Assembly: GCF_016598615.1 (NCBI RefSeq)
Contig: NZ_CP066831.1
Location: 7,564,001-7,628,000, forward strand
Reading direction: 5' to 3'
Source: Streptomyces liliifuscus
GTDB lineage: Bacteria > Actinomycetota > Actinomycetes > Streptomycetales > Streptomycetaceae
Length of the DNA: 64,000 nucleotides
Part shown: positions 25,493-35,125 of the stretch, one piece after another
How the letters are laid out: each line of letters opens with the position of its first letter
How positions within the stretch are numbered: the stretch's first letter is position 1
The notes under the pieces: model-generated
The model's input: the letters and a program-made list of their open reading frames with translations, nothing else
Told to the model about the DNA's origin: nothing
Database searches by the model: none
Position numbers and translations under genes: made by a program

Positions 25493-26737
25493 GTGGACAA
25501 CGAGATTCAGCTGATCAGCGACGGTGACGGATTGACGGTCATCGGGAGTGAGACGGATGTCGAACGCTTCCTCGTCTCGGAGGGACTGTCGTCGAAGGGC
25601 CTCGGATTGCGATGGCTCAAGTCCGTCGCCGGTACCGGGGCTGTGGTCGCGCAGGCAGGTTCGGACATTGCCGCCGAATCGGCTTGCTGGGTGAAGCTGA
25701 CCCGGGAGTCGGCACAGGTCGTCAAGAAGTACGGGCTGAGGGAAAGCTCGAAGACGGGTCTCAGCACCGGTGTGGTGAAGGGACCCAAAGGCCAGGCCAG
25801 GGGTTTCGTCGAATTCGCGAGCGGGCCCCGATCGCTTCTGGGTAACCCGGCGGTTCTCGCTCATGCTGCGGGGATCATGGCGCAGCTCGCGATGCAGCAG
25901 ACCATGGACGAGATCACCGACTATCTCGCCACGATCGACGAGAAGGTGGAGGACGTGCTCCGCGCTCAGGAGGACGCCGCGTTGTCGGACATGGTCGGAG
26001 CGGAGCTCGTGATCGAGGAGGCCATGACCATCCGGGAGCAGGTGGGCCGGGTTTCCAAGATCACGTGGTCGAAGGCGCAGGCCACGCCGGGGGCGATTGC
26101 GGCGACCCAGGTGTACGCGTTGCGTCGACTCGACGCACTCGCGGAGAAGATGGAGAGCAAGGCCAAGATCGGTGATCTCGCCGAGGCGGCCAAGGAAGCC
26201 GAGTCCAAGGCTCAGGAGTGGTTCGCTGTTCTGGCTCGTTGCTTCCAGCTGCAGGACGCGATCGCCGTGCTCGAACTCGACCGGGTGCTGGACGCGGCTC
26301 CGGAGGAGCTGGACCGGCACCGCCTCGGAATTCGGATTGCTCGGCAGAATCGGCTGGATCTCATCTCACGGAGCACCGAGCGTCTGGTGGCCCGGATGAA
26401 TGCGGCTGCCGGAGCGGCCAACGCAAAGGTGCTGCTGCACCCGACCAAGTCCCCGGCTGTGGTCCAGTCGAGCAACCATGTCGTGACCGGCGTCCATGAC
26501 TTTCACGGGCGGCTCGGGATCGAGTCCGGTCGCCGGTCGTCGGAGACGAGGCGATGGGCGGCCGCAGCGGCGGAGGTGAGGGACAAGGCGCTTGAGACAG
26601 GAGCGAAGGGCGTCGGTGCCGCCAGAAGCCTCGGCAACGCGACCCTCGGCCGGGCCAGCTCGGTAAAGGGCAAGCTCTCCAGCGGGATCGCCGAGCGAGC
26701 GCGCCGTCGGCGCGGGGACGAGGAAGAAGCTGAGTGA
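25493..26737 (+). CDS. Unknown 414-aa helical protein
   Basis: I do not recognise the family. The protein starts at a GTG (MDNEIQLISDGDGLTVIGSE). It has a weakly hydrophobic Ala/Gly-rich stretch at about 120-140 (PAVLAHAAGIMAQLAMQQ), then a long helical, probably coiled-coil region rich in Glu/Lys (TIDEKVEDVLRAQEDAALSD to EAAKEAESKAQEWFAV). A very basic/acidic C-terminus (ERARRRRGDEEEAE) closes it. The layout resembles a membrane-associated or pore-type effector, but this is only a guess. It is the first gene after the tRNA-like fragment, co-oriented with the helicase/Hsp70 module that follows. Confidence 0.7.
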   Translation: MDNEIQLISDGDGLTVIGSETDVERFLVSEGLSSKGLGLRWLKSVAGTGAVVAQAGSDIAAESACWVKLTRESAQVVKKYGLRESSKTGLSTGVVKGPKGQARGFVEFASGPRSLLGNPAVLAHAAGIMAQLAMQQTMDEITDYLATIDEKVEDVLRAQEDAALSDMVGAELVIEEAMTIREQVGRVSKITWSKAQATPGAIAATQVYALRRLDALAEKMESKAKIGDLAEAAKEAESKAQEWFAVLARCFQLQDAIAVLELDRVLDAAPEELDRHRLGIRIARQNRLDLISRSTERLVARMNAAAGAANAKVLLHPTKSPAVVQSSNHVVTGVHDFHGRLGIESGRRSSETRRWAAAAAEVRDKALETGAKGVGAARSLGNATLGRASSVKGKLSSGIAERARRRRGDEEEAE

Positions 26738-27054
26738 GCGCCGACCGTCAGCCACGTGCGCAGCTCGACTACACCCTCAACTGCGCAGCGCCGCAATACC
26801 GGGGAGGAACGGTCGTCAATGTTTTCCGCTTCGGTGCCGGCGTCGGGGACTTCACCCTTGACGTCCAAGGAGGAGAGCGTCCAGTTCCTCAACGGCCTGG
26901 GCGGAATCTGCCCGCCTCGCCAAGGCCCCGCCCGCCCAGGAGGTCGGCAGGTTCCTTGTGCTTCAAGCCGACCACGACAATGCCGTGGAGCCCACTGTCG
27001 TGGAGAGTCGGACGGAGGGGGAATCCTCCTGCAGCAGTCCGGAGCCATGATTAA
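26734..27054 (+). CDS. Small unknown, possibly frameshifted
   Basis: A GTG at 26734 overlaps the stop of the previous gene (GTGA), so translation could be coupled. The first 50 residues (LDYTLNCAAPQYRGGTVVNV, FRFGAGVGDFTLDVQGGERP) look protein-like, then the frame turns into Pro/Arg-rich sequence. A neighbouring frame continues sensibly (AQEVGRFLVLQADHDNAVEP) and ends at about 27050. I infer one small gene broken by a frameshift near 26890, but it could be a sequencing artefact or chance. No family recognised. Confidence 0.35.
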   Translation: MSADRQPRAQLDYTLNCAAPQYRGGTVVNVFRFGAGVGDFTLDVQGGERPVPQRPGRNLPASPRPRPPRRSAGSLCFKPTTTMPWSPLSWRVGRRGNPPAAVRSHD

Positions 27055-27130
27055 CGCGGACTTACAAAAGGAACATCCGTCGTGCTCGCCGACTCGTTGC
27101 GTTGCATGCGGAAGGAGGGGGAGAGCGAGG

Positions 27131-30100
27131 ATGTCGAAGCGCACTCGACGCGCAGTTGTGCTCGCTGCTGAACAGCGCGCGGTCGACCACGCGTACTTCT
27201 GTCTGGAGCGGGCTCGGCAGGTGGCGTCGGAGTTGAGCGGCCTTGACGCCGCGGCCAGCGGCAAGGACTCCATCGACGCCCGGCGGACCTGGGAGCGGGA
27301 GTTGGCGTCCCTCGACATCGCAGGTAAGTCTCTCGTCTTCATGAGGGCTGATGTCGACGAGGGCGAGGGCCGCGAGACGTTCTACGTGGGGCGCCGCCTG
27401 GTGCGCGACCAGCAACTGAATCCCGTTGTGGTCTCCTGGAGTTCGCAGGCCGCGGTGAACTGGCGGCTGACCAGCGAGGGTGATCCGGGACAGGTGCTTC
27501 TGTTGCGTCAGATCATCTGTGATCAGCAGGTGGTCAAGCGCTATCTCGATCTCCACGGATCGGTAGCGGAACCACCGGTAGGACCAGCAATTCCGGCGGC
27601 GCCGGGTGCAACTGCCACGCCGGACACGGCGGCCGAGGAACCGGCGTGGCGTGATCCGCTCCTTGAGGAGATGGACCGTGCGCGCGACGGCTCGATGCAC
27701 GACATCGTTGAGACCATCCAGCGGGAACAGCTCCGGCTCGTGGCGGAGGAACCTGCGGGCGTGCTCGTGATCCAGGGCGGTCCGGGCACGGGCAAGACGG
27801 CGGTGGGCCTGCACCGCATTACCTGGCTGCTGGACAACAAGCACCGGACAGCCAGGGAAATCCTCGTCATCGGCCCCAACCGGGGATTCCTCGACTACGT
27901 GGGCGTCACCCTGTCCGAACTCGGCAGCGACGACGTGTCGATGCTTGAACTGCCCGCGCTCTGGTCAGCGGCCGCGTCGCCCCGAGATCCCCGTCCGGTC
28001 GCCGCGGTGAAGGCTGATCCGAGGATGGCTGAGGTGCTGCGTAGGGCCGTCGACCGTGAGACGACGAGTTCGGCGGAACGGTTGACCGCACTCGTGGGTG
28101 GGCCGGTCTTCACTTTCGAGTTGAACCGCCGCGAAGTCGTCGTCCCCGTGGAGGAGATAGCGGGGATCGCTGGTGCGGCGCTGGCCGGCGACAGCCCATA
28201 CCAGGTGCGCCGGGAGCGGTGCGTACAGTGGATCACGCAACACCTGACCGAAGTCTACGTCGGGCTGTTGCCCGGCCCCGCCGACATCGACTACCTGGCC
28301 GAGACGGCAAGGGCACGCCCCGTCGTACGCCTCCTCAAGCGGATCTGCCCCAGCCTTGCAGCCCAGGACGTGCTGCGTGGCCTGTTCTCCGGCGTGGCCA
28401 CCCTCAGCCGGGCCGCCGAGGGCATTCTGTCGGCCGCCGAACAGGACCTGCTCACCGCACCCCGCCCGGGGGCCGGTCCAGGTAGCCGTACGACGCGCTC
28501 GCAGACCGAGCCGAGCCGCGAAGACCTAGTCCTTCTCGATGAGTTGGAGTACGTACTGGGCGGACGCCCCCAGAAGGTGTACAGGCACCTGGTCGTCGAC
28601 GAAGCACAGGATGTCACGCCGATGGAGGCCAGAGCCCTGGCACGTCGCTGCCCCAGCGGTTCGATGACAGTGCTCGGGGACCTTGCACAGTCGACCGGGC
28701 CCTACCCCCACCAGGACTGGGACGGGTTCGGGAAGGTGCTCGCTGGCCGGGACGGATGGCGGATCACCCAGTTGCTCACGGGGTTCCGCGTACCGGGAGA
28801 GGTCATGGCCTTCGTGGCCCGGCTGGGGGAGCACTGCGCGCCCGGCGTGGCAGTGCCCGACTCGGTGCGCGACACGGGTACGGACGTCGCTGTGGTCCAA
28901 GGGGCAGAGGCGGGCACTCTGGCCGCCGCGGCCGTGGCACGGCTACGGGCGAGCGCGGCTAACGGAGCGGATGAACGCTCGATCGGCGTGATCGTGCCGC
29001 CGGGCGGCACGTGGGCCAGCGACATGGTGCGCGCGCTCGGTCCGGAGAGTCTCGGGAGCCTTGCCGTCCTCACCCCGGCTGAGGCGAAGGGACTTGAATT
29101 CGACCACGTCGTCGTGGTGGAACCTGCTGCGATCGTCGCAGGCGAGTCCGTGGGGCTGAGGCACCTGTACGTCGCGCTGACGCGGTGTACCCAGTCGCTG
29201 ACCGTCGTCCACACTCTTCCCCTGCCCCCGCAGATCGGCGGCTCGGACCGGCTTCCCGCGAGCGCTCCCTCCCCGCGTGACGCGGAAGGCTCTGCCGCGG
29301 ATCCGGGGGTGAGCCTGTGCAGCCGGTACTTCGCTGACGGATCTTCGTGCACCCATTCCACTCACCAAGCCGATAAGTGGTGCAGGACGGCCCCCTGCGG
29401 GGGCTTCCGTACCGCTGAACCGGTGGTCGTGGCCCAGCCCCGGCGCCTTGCTCCACTCTCGGGTGCGCGGGACCAGGGCCGTCTCAGCCTCGGCGCGCGG
29501 CAGCGTGCCGCCGTGCGGGTCAGCTCGGGGGCGTGCGGGGCCTTCGTCGCACGGCACCGGGGCGGCCTGCGCGAAGCGGCGGTGGAATTGCACGCCATGC
29601 TGGTCCCGTTCGTCGAGCGGGCCCGGCACCTGCGCGCCGCAGACGGCACCTGGGTGCTGGACCTCGCGGGATTCCGCATCGTGCTCAGTCCCGAGGCGGA
29701 CACGATCACGGGCTACGACGCGGCGCACGCGGAGCGGAGCTTCGCGCAGTTCGAGGCGGGCGTCGCGTCCCGGGTGGGCAAAGATGCCCGGGCCACGCGG
29801 AGATCGGTGCTGACCGCAGCGGTGCGGGAGAGCGGACCGCCGCTCGATGGCGAGGAACTGGTTCGCCTGCTCGATGCCGAAGCGGTGCACGCCACCGCCT
29901 CGGCCTGCGCCGGATACGAGCGGGCGGGACAGATCCGCGGTATGGCCGATGAAGCCTTCGTACGTGCGATGCGTGGAGCGCTTGCCGATGACCTGCGAAC
30001 CGCGGACATCGAGTTGCTCGAGACCTGTGTCATCGTCGAAGGCAGCCGCTTCCAGTGGCGGCTCTCGGCCGACGGCCGCTCCCTGTTTGCCGTGTGTGAA

Positions 30101-30649
30101 CCCGGTACGGACTACCGCAGACCGCCAGCCTTCCACGACTCCCTCCCCGAGCCCCGAAGGGCGACCATGTTCACCACCGACCCGGCACCCCAACTCGTCG
30201 AAGATGAGCAGGCGGAGGAGGAGCGGCCGGCCGAGGTGAGCCGCGGGCTGGAACGCCTGGTGGCCGCTCGCACGGTGGCGTCGCGGGCGGACCGGTCCCA
30301 CGAAGCACTCCGGCACCGCCTGCTCGCCGACCTCTACGAAAGCGCGCCGGAGGTCGGGGAAAGCACCTTCGTGGACGCCTGGTGCACGCGGGCTGACGGC
30401 ACCGTGCTGTTCGACGTACTGGGCAGTGAGGAATGCACGTACCCATCCATCCGGGAGTCGGTGCTCCACCTCATGGAGGTGTCCCATCTGCGTACGGAGG
30501 GCCAGGCGGAGTTCCTCGTCATCGTGTTGGGCGGCGAACCTGCGGAGCCATGGATGGCCGACGCGGTCGATGGTGCCTTCAGTGTGCTCCTCGCCTGGCG
30601 CGCCCACGGGACCTGGGCGGGGCCCGGCGCGCGGCACATCGTCTCCTAG
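27131..30649 (+). CDS. HelD/UvrD-like SF1 helicase with long C-terminal extension
   Basis: Read from the ATG at 27131, preceded by AAGGAGGGGG (1172 aa). The N-terminus is a HelD-like coiled region (AVDHAYFCLERARQVASELS). Walker A IQGGPGTGKTAVGLHR is near residue 215, VVDEAQDVTPMEARAL near 487, and the C-terminal helicase part includes SIGVIVPPGG and LTPAEAKGLEFDHVVVVEPA. HelD proteins remodel stalled RNA polymerase, but this one is much longer. After a small Cys/His motif (DGSSCTHSTHQADKWCRTAP) come about 440 residues unknown to me. It starts the module with the J-like, GrpE-like and Hsp70-NYN genes, 78 bp upstream of the next gene. Confidence 0.8.
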   Translation: MSKRTRRAVVLAAEQRAVDHAYFCLERARQVASELSGLDAAASGKDSIDARRTWERELASLDIAGKSLVFMRADVDEGEGRETFYVGRRLVRDQQLNPVVVSWSSQAAVNWRLTSEGDPGQVLLLRQIICDQQVVKRYLDLHGSVAEPPVGPAIPAAPGATATPDTAAEEPAWRDPLLEEMDRARDGSMHDIVETIQREQLRLVAEEPAGVLVIQGGPGTGKTAVGLHRITWLLDNKHRTAREILVIGPNRGFLDYVGVTLSELGSDDVSMLELPALWSAAASPRDPRPVAAVKADPRMAEVLRRAVDRETTSSAERLTALVGGPVFTFELNRREVVVPVEEIAGIAGAALAGDSPYQVRRERCVQWITQHLTEVYVGLLPGPADIDYLAETARARPVVRLLKRICPSLAAQDVLRGLFSGVATLSRAAEGILSAAEQDLLTAPRPGAGPGSRTTRSQTEPSREDLVLLDELEYVLGGRPQKVYRHLVVDEAQDVTPMEARALARRCPSGSMTVLGDLAQSTGPYPHQDWDGFGKVLAGRDGWRITQLLTGFRVPGEVMAFVARLGEHCAPGVAVPDSVRDTGTDVAVVQGAEAGTLAAAAVARLRASAANGADERSIGVIVPPGGTWASDMVRALGPESLGSLAVLTPAEAKGLEFDHVVVVEPAAIVAGESVGLRHLYVALTRCTQSLTVVHTLPLPPQIGGSDRLPASAPSPRDAEGSAADPGVSLCSRYFADGSSCTHSTHQADKWCRTAPCGGFRTAEPVVVAQPRRLAPLSGARDQGRLSLGARQRAAVRVSSGACGAFVARHRGGLREAAVELHAMLVPFVERARHLRAADGTWVLDLAGFRIVLSPEADTITGYDAAHAERSFAQFEAGVASRVGKDARATRRSVLTAAVRESGPPLDGEELVRLLDAEAVHATASACAGYERAGQIRGMADEAFVRAMRGALADDLRTADIELLETCVIVEGSRFQWRLSADGRSLFAVCEPGTDYRRPPAFHDSLPEPRRATMFTTDPAPQLVEDEQAEEERPAEVSRGLERLVAARTVASRADRSHEALRHRLLADLYESAPEVGESTFVDAWCTRADGTVLFDVLGSEECTYPSIRESVLHLMEVSHLRTEGQAEFLVIVLGGEPAEPWMADAVDGAFSVLLAWRAHGTWAGPGARHIVS

Positions 30650-30727
30650 CGGGGACCCTCCCGCCACCGCGAGAAGACCTGTCAAAATACGACGCAGGTT
30701 TCGAACGCGGGAGACAAGCGGGGGCGG

Positions 30728-32464
30728 ATGGGGAACGAGGACGCTTCGGCCGATCGGCTCGGAGGCGGATTCGGCGTGGGGGAACCGCCGGTTACGGAGT
30801 CGATGACGCGCGCTGAGATGGTCGAGGCGTGGCGGGAGCGGCGGTCCGCCCGCCGCTCCGCCGCGATCACCGGTCCCGGGGGCGTGGTCGACGGATTCGC
30901 GTTGCGCAAGTGGCGCAGGGCCGGGGTCTTCGGTGCGGAGGCGGTGGCGCGTGTCGAGGACGTGCTGCGGGGGCTGTTGGCATCCATGGATGCCGAGGAC
31001 GAAACGCTGCGGTGGGGCGCCGACACCATTCGTGCGTGTCTGGACGGACAGCCGACACCTCAACTTCTTCCCGCCGTCAAGGCACTGCTCGAAGCCGCCG
31101 AACCGGGCAGTCGGACCGTCGCGCAGACGGCCGCCGTGCTCTCCGCAGTGCACGAGGCCGGCCTCCCCTGGCTTTCCCCGGCCGGTGAGCACCGCCTCGC
31201 GATCATCGCGGGCGCGGACCCGGCGGCCGGCCTTGGCACGGACGACCTGCCTCGCGGGGCCGAGGAAGACCCTACTGGGGCCTTCGCGCTTCAGCAGGCC
31301 CTCGCTCGGAGGAACCTGGACGAACTGACTACGCACCACCTAGGGGCAATTGCCCCCTGGGCACCCCTCGGCGTCATCGACGACCTCATCGAGGCAGGCG
31401 TACTGGACCGCGACCATAAGCCGTGGACCTTGCGGGCGGATGCCAGCGAACAAAACTACCTGCTCGCCAGGCTCGCACCAGAGAAGACAGACGCCGCCCT
31501 CGCCTGCTCGCTCGGCTGGGACGAGCCCGGCGAGCGGGAGGCATTCCTGGCCGGCGAGCCGGTCCAACCCGTACCGGGCAGCCTCTACGACCTGCTCCTG
31601 CGCGTCACGGATGGTGAGACGGACGTCCTCAAGGAACTTGAGGAGCTACTGCCTCGCGAGCTGGTGCTTCGCCTGCGTAAGGTGCGGGATGGCGCCAGGA
31701 CGGGCTCCTGGGACCCGGACATCCCCGCCGACCGTGGGCTGTGGCGGCTGATGTGTTCACTGTGGGAGCCGAGGGCTGCGGTAAATCCGGCGCGCGGACC
31801 GTTCTACGCCCTCGTGGCGCTGCGACACGCCTACGACCTCATTTGCCAGGGCGAGAGAAAGAAAGCACAGGCACAGGTCGAAAAGCTCGTCGATCACGAT
31901 GACGCGCCCGCCGAGCACGCGGCTGAGGCATGGAACATGTTCGCCTACCTTGCCCTGCTGCAAGACGATCTCGACCTCGCCTACGTCTCGCTGGCGCGCG
32001 TCGCCCGAACCGACCGGCGGGTCGAGGGGAACCTGGCTCTGCTGGAGCGCCGGCGGAGGACCAAGCGCAACGATCGGGATCAGCCCGCCAATCCGTATCT
32101 GGAGCTGGGGCTGCCGCACAAGAGTGAGCAGTGGAAGCACCAGTGGCGCGAGCGCAGGAGGGCCGACCGGGATGACCTCGACCTGGCTGCGCAGGCCAAC
32201 TGGGCGAAGCGCCGGATTGAGCAGGCCGAGCGGACCGAGGACTGGTCCGACTTCTTCGTACTGCCGCTGGATCCCGCGGCCCTGCGGCTACCCACGGTGA
32301 GGCCGAGGTCCCTGACGCCGCGGACCGCCGCGATGCCGCGCCGGACCACTCATGGGGCCGCCGCGGACCTCGCAACGGTACGTGACCGCGCGATGGCCGA
32401 CCTTCTACCCACTCTGCTGACTGCGCCCCGGCGCCCCGATCACGACCACAGGACGACTTCATGA
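30728..32464 (+). CDS. Helical-repeat protein with J-like C-terminal segment
   Basis: The 578-aa protein is largely helical. A TPR-like block lies around residues 360-440 (FYALVALRHAYDLICQGERK, EAWNMFAYLALLQDDLDLAY). From about residue 454, NPYLELGLPHKSEQWKHQWR followed by DLDLAAQANWAKRRIEQAER has the look of a J-domain (YxxLGLP, an arginine-rich helix, NWAKxRIE). The diagnostic HPD tripeptide is not visible. I infer a divergent J-like cochaperone for the Hsp70 two genes downstream. The end overlaps the GrpE-like gene by 4 bp. Functional assignment is tentative. Confidence 0.6.
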   Translation: MGNEDASADRLGGGFGVGEPPVTESMTRAEMVEAWRERRSARRSAAITGPGGVVDGFALRKWRRAGVFGAEAVARVEDVLRGLLASMDAEDETLRWGADTIRACLDGQPTPQLLPAVKALLEAAEPGSRTVAQTAAVLSAVHEAGLPWLSPAGEHRLAIIAGADPAAGLGTDDLPRGAEEDPTGAFALQQALARRNLDELTTHHLGAIAPWAPLGVIDDLIEAGVLDRDHKPWTLRADASEQNYLLARLAPEKTDAALACSLGWDEPGEREAFLAGEPVQPVPGSLYDLLLRVTDGETDVLKELEELLPRELVLRLRKVRDGARTGSWDPDIPADRGLWRLMCSLWEPRAAVNPARGPFYALVALRHAYDLICQGERKKAQAQVEKLVDHDDAPAEHAAEAWNMFAYLALLQDDLDLAYVSLARVARTDRRVEGNLALLERRRRTKRNDRDQPANPYLELGLPHKSEQWKHQWRERRRADRDDLDLAAQANWAKRRIEQAERTEDWSDFFVLPLDPAALRLPTVRPRSLTPRTAAMPRRTTHGAAADLATVRDRAMADLLPTLLTAPRRPDHDHRTTS

Positions 32465-33063
32465 GCAGCAAGCCGGCAGGCCGCAAGAACAACCCGAGCA
32501 CGGCCGAGCAGGCCAAGAAGCCCACGGGGCACATCCGCCGCAAGGAGAACCGGGAGTTCGCGGCGGACATGAAGCTGCGCACGCTCAGGCCGGAGGAGCT
32601 CCTTCACCCGGCGCAGCTCCTCGCCCGTTTCGCCGAACGGGCCGCGGAGCTTATCGCTCAGCTTCCGCAAGACGTCCGTCCGACCCCCGCCACGGTCAAC
32701 GCGGCGCTGAGGCAGGGCGTGTTGGAGGCATTTAGGACGCGGGACGAGCACATTGCGCGGTTGGTCGAGACCGACCTCCTCGCCAGCACTCCCGAGCAGG
32801 GTGCGAAGGCCATCCGCCGGGCGGTGCGCGCATCGCTCGTCGACATGGGGGTCCGCGTGGTCGAAGAGGCCGACGAGCAGGAGCTCTTCGTCGTCGTCGA
32901 GGGCGAAGGCGAGGGCTTCGAGCTGGTCCGGCCGGCCTATGTGGACCAGGCGACGGACAAGTTGCTGCTCGCCGGCCAACTACGCCGCATCCCAACCTCG
33001 AGGATCCTGCCGGAGCATGACGGGACCAGTGCGGTGGATGTGCGCGGAGATGATGCCAAGTGA
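32461..33063 (+). CDS. Possible GrpE-like nucleotide exchange factor
   Basis: The 200-aa protein begins with a basic Lys/Arg-rich tail and a long helix (ELLHPAQLLARFAERAAELI). It ends in a compact beta-type segment (EQELFVVVEGEGEGFELVRP, AYVDQATDKLLLAGQLRRIP). Helix plus C-terminal beta domain with a G-x-LRRP-type edge recalls GrpE, and the gene lies between a J-like gene and an Hsp70 gene with 4-bp overlaps on both sides. Sequence resemblance to GrpE is weak, and the context carries most of the argument. Confidence 0.5.
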   Translation: MSSKPAGRKNNPSTAEQAKKPTGHIRRKENREFAADMKLRTLRPEELLHPAQLLARFAERAAELIAQLPQDVRPTPATVNAALRQGVLEAFRTRDEHIARLVETDLLASTPEQGAKAIRRAVRASLVDMGVRVVEEADEQELFVVVEGEGEGFELVRPAYVDQATDKLLLAGQLRRIPTSRILPEHDGTSAVDVRGDDAK

Positions 33064-35105
33064 CCTCGACAGGAATCGACTTCGGTACGACGAACTCCGT
33101 CGTGGCCCAGTGGCAGGGCGACGACGCCGAGGTGCTGCCGCTCGATGCGCACCACATCGACGCCGACTGGCGGCGGCCGGGGTTCGAGCAGCTCTTCCCC
33201 TCGGTCGTGGGTGTCAGCTCGCTTCGGCGCGGCCCTCTGTTCGGCTGGGAGGCCAAGCTCCGCTCCGAGGAGGCGGCCGAAGCCTGCAAGCGGCTCCTCA
33301 AGAGCGACGAGTACGTGACCATTCAGGACAGGCGCTTCGCGGCGACAACCGTCGCGGCGGGTGTCTTCACCGCCATGCGCGACGGCGCCCAGCACAACCT
33401 CACCGACATCGATCGCGCCGTCATCACTGTGCCCGCCAATGCGACGGGCGCCGCCCGGTACCGGACCAGGGCAGCGGCACGGTTCGCCGGCATTGAGGTC
33501 CAGGCCCTGCTCAACGAACCGACGGCGGCCGCTATCTCGTACGTTCACGACTTTCGCGAGGACTCCCAGATCCTGGTCTTCGACTGGGGCGGCGGCACCA
33601 TCGACGTAACCGTGCTCGACTACTCGGACGGGTTCTTCGAGGAGCGCGCGTCCCGTGGAGTGACGGAGCTCGGCGGTCTGGAGATCGACCGGCGGTTGCG
33701 TGAACTCGTCCTCGAACGAGCGCCCGCGCGCAGGGCCTGGACTCCGGCACAGGAGCGGCAGTTCCGCCTGGACGTGGAGCGGAACAAGATCCTGCTCTCC
33801 TCCCAGCCGTTCGTCACGGTGATCACCCCTGACGGTATCGGCGTCAAGATCCACCAGAGTGAGCTGGAGGAGGCCATCGGCGACCTCGTCGACCGCGCCC
33901 TTGGACCTGTGGAGCAGTGCCTGAAGGACTTGCACATGGCCCCGCTCGACGTGGACGAGATCCTCATGATCGGCGGTACGAGCCAGATTCCCAACGTACG
34001 GGCCGCCGTCGCCGAAGCACTCCAGATGGAGCCCGTGCCCACCGAGCTGTGCGACCCGATGACAGCGGTCGCGCGTGGCGCGTCGATCGCGGCGGCGGTG
34101 CTCGCCGGTGAGACCGAGGGAGTGATCCAGGTCGCCACCAGCCATGCGCTCGGCACGATGGTCAAGGACCCCTCGGGGCGCAAGCGGTTCAGCCAGATCA
34201 TCCCCAGGAACTCGCCGCTGCCCTGGAAGGAGCGTAAGAGCTACACGCCGCACCAGGACCACGCGCGGCAGCTGTCCGTGGAGATCTGGGAGGGCGATCC
34301 GGACAAGGAGCTCGCGCACCGCGATAACGTGCAGCTCACCGAGCTCACCCTCAAGTACCCCACGCCGCGGGTCCGTGACGAGTCCCGCTTCGACCTGGAG
34401 TACACGTATGACTCCAATGGTCTGCTCCACGTCAAGGCCACCTTGGAGCACACGGGTGAGGTTGTGGTCGACCAAGAAGTCGAGAGCTTCGGTTCGGGTG
34501 GCCCCACGCCCGAGGTCCGTGAGGAGCTGAACCGCCTGCTGAAGGGCAACTCGAATCCGGACCCCCTCAGATCGACCGCGTCGGCCACGGGCACCCACCC
34601 CGTTCCCGCGCCTCCGAAGGCACGGCCGGTGACGCTCGACGGCGGCCCGCACACCCTGGTCGTCGACGGCTCCAACCTCGCCTGGATCGGTCATTCACCG
34701 GTCCGCCCGGGGGTCTACGAAGACGACGATCACCCGAGTTTCTCTCAACTACAGGCCGCGCGGGCGGCGCTGGCCAAGAAATACCCCGAGGCCGACATTC
34801 ATGTCGTGGTCGACGCCAGCTTCCGGCACAAGGTCGCGGACGCGGAACGTGAAGCCGTGGCGGCCGCCCTCAGTAAGGGAGACATCATCCAGCCGCCAGC
34901 CGGTACCGAGGGCAAGGGCGACGCCCTCGTGGCGGTCATCGCGGACGACTCAGGCGCGATGGTCGTGACGAACGACAACTTCGCGGAGCTGCAAGGCCGT
35001 TATCCGTGGCTTCGGGAGAAGGGCCGGGTTCTGGGCGCCACCTGTTCCAAAGGGGTCTGGTTCTTCACTGAACGTATCTGCGTGGCGCCGCGAGGGCGGG
35101 GGTAA
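33060..35105 (+). CDS. Hsp70 chaperone fused to NYN/Zc3h12a-type RNase domain
   Basis: The 681-aa protein opens as a DnaK-type Hsp70: GIDFGTTNSVVAQW at residue 4, VITVPA, NEPTAAAISYV, FDWGGGTIDVTVLDY and ILMIGGTSQIPNV are the nucleotide-binding motifs (residues 1-375). A substrate-binding beta domain follows (SRFDLEYTYDSNGLLHVKAT near 445-460). Instead of the alpha-helical lid, residues 530-681 form a NYN/PIN-like domain: HTLVVDGSNLAWIG, DIHVVVDASFRH, KGDALVAVIADDSG and VVTNDNFAELQGRYPWLREK, the acidic pattern of Zc3h12a-type RNases. I infer a chaperone-controlled RNase. It overlaps the GrpE-like gene by 4 bp. No close precedent is known to me. Confidence 0.85.
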   Translation: MTSTGIDFGTTNSVVAQWQGDDAEVLPLDAHHIDADWRRPGFEQLFPSVVGVSSLRRGPLFGWEAKLRSEEAAEACKRLLKSDEYVTIQDRRFAATTVAAGVFTAMRDGAQHNLTDIDRAVITVPANATGAARYRTRAAARFAGIEVQALLNEPTAAAISYVHDFREDSQILVFDWGGGTIDVTVLDYSDGFFEERASRGVTELGGLEIDRRLRELVLERAPARRAWTPAQERQFRLDVERNKILLSSQPFVTVITPDGIGVKIHQSELEEAIGDLVDRALGPVEQCLKDLHMAPLDVDEILMIGGTSQIPNVRAAVAEALQMEPVPTELCDPMTAVARGASIAAAVLAGETEGVIQVATSHALGTMVKDPSGRKRFSQIIPRNSPLPWKERKSYTPHQDHARQLSVEIWEGDPDKELAHRDNVQLTELTLKYPTPRVRDESRFDLEYTYDSNGLLHVKATLEHTGEVVVDQEVESFGSGGPTPEVREELNRLLKGNSNPDPLRSTASATGTHPVPAPPKARPVTLDGGPHTLVVDGSNLAWIGHSPVRPGVYEDDDHPSFSQLQAARAALAKKYPEADIHVVVDASFRHKVADAEREAVAAALSKGDIIQPPAGTEGKGDALVAVIADDSGAMVVTNDNFAELQGRYPWLREKGRVLGATCSKGVWFFTERICVAPRGRG

Positions 35106-35125
35106 GAGAGAACCTCCGGTTTCCC

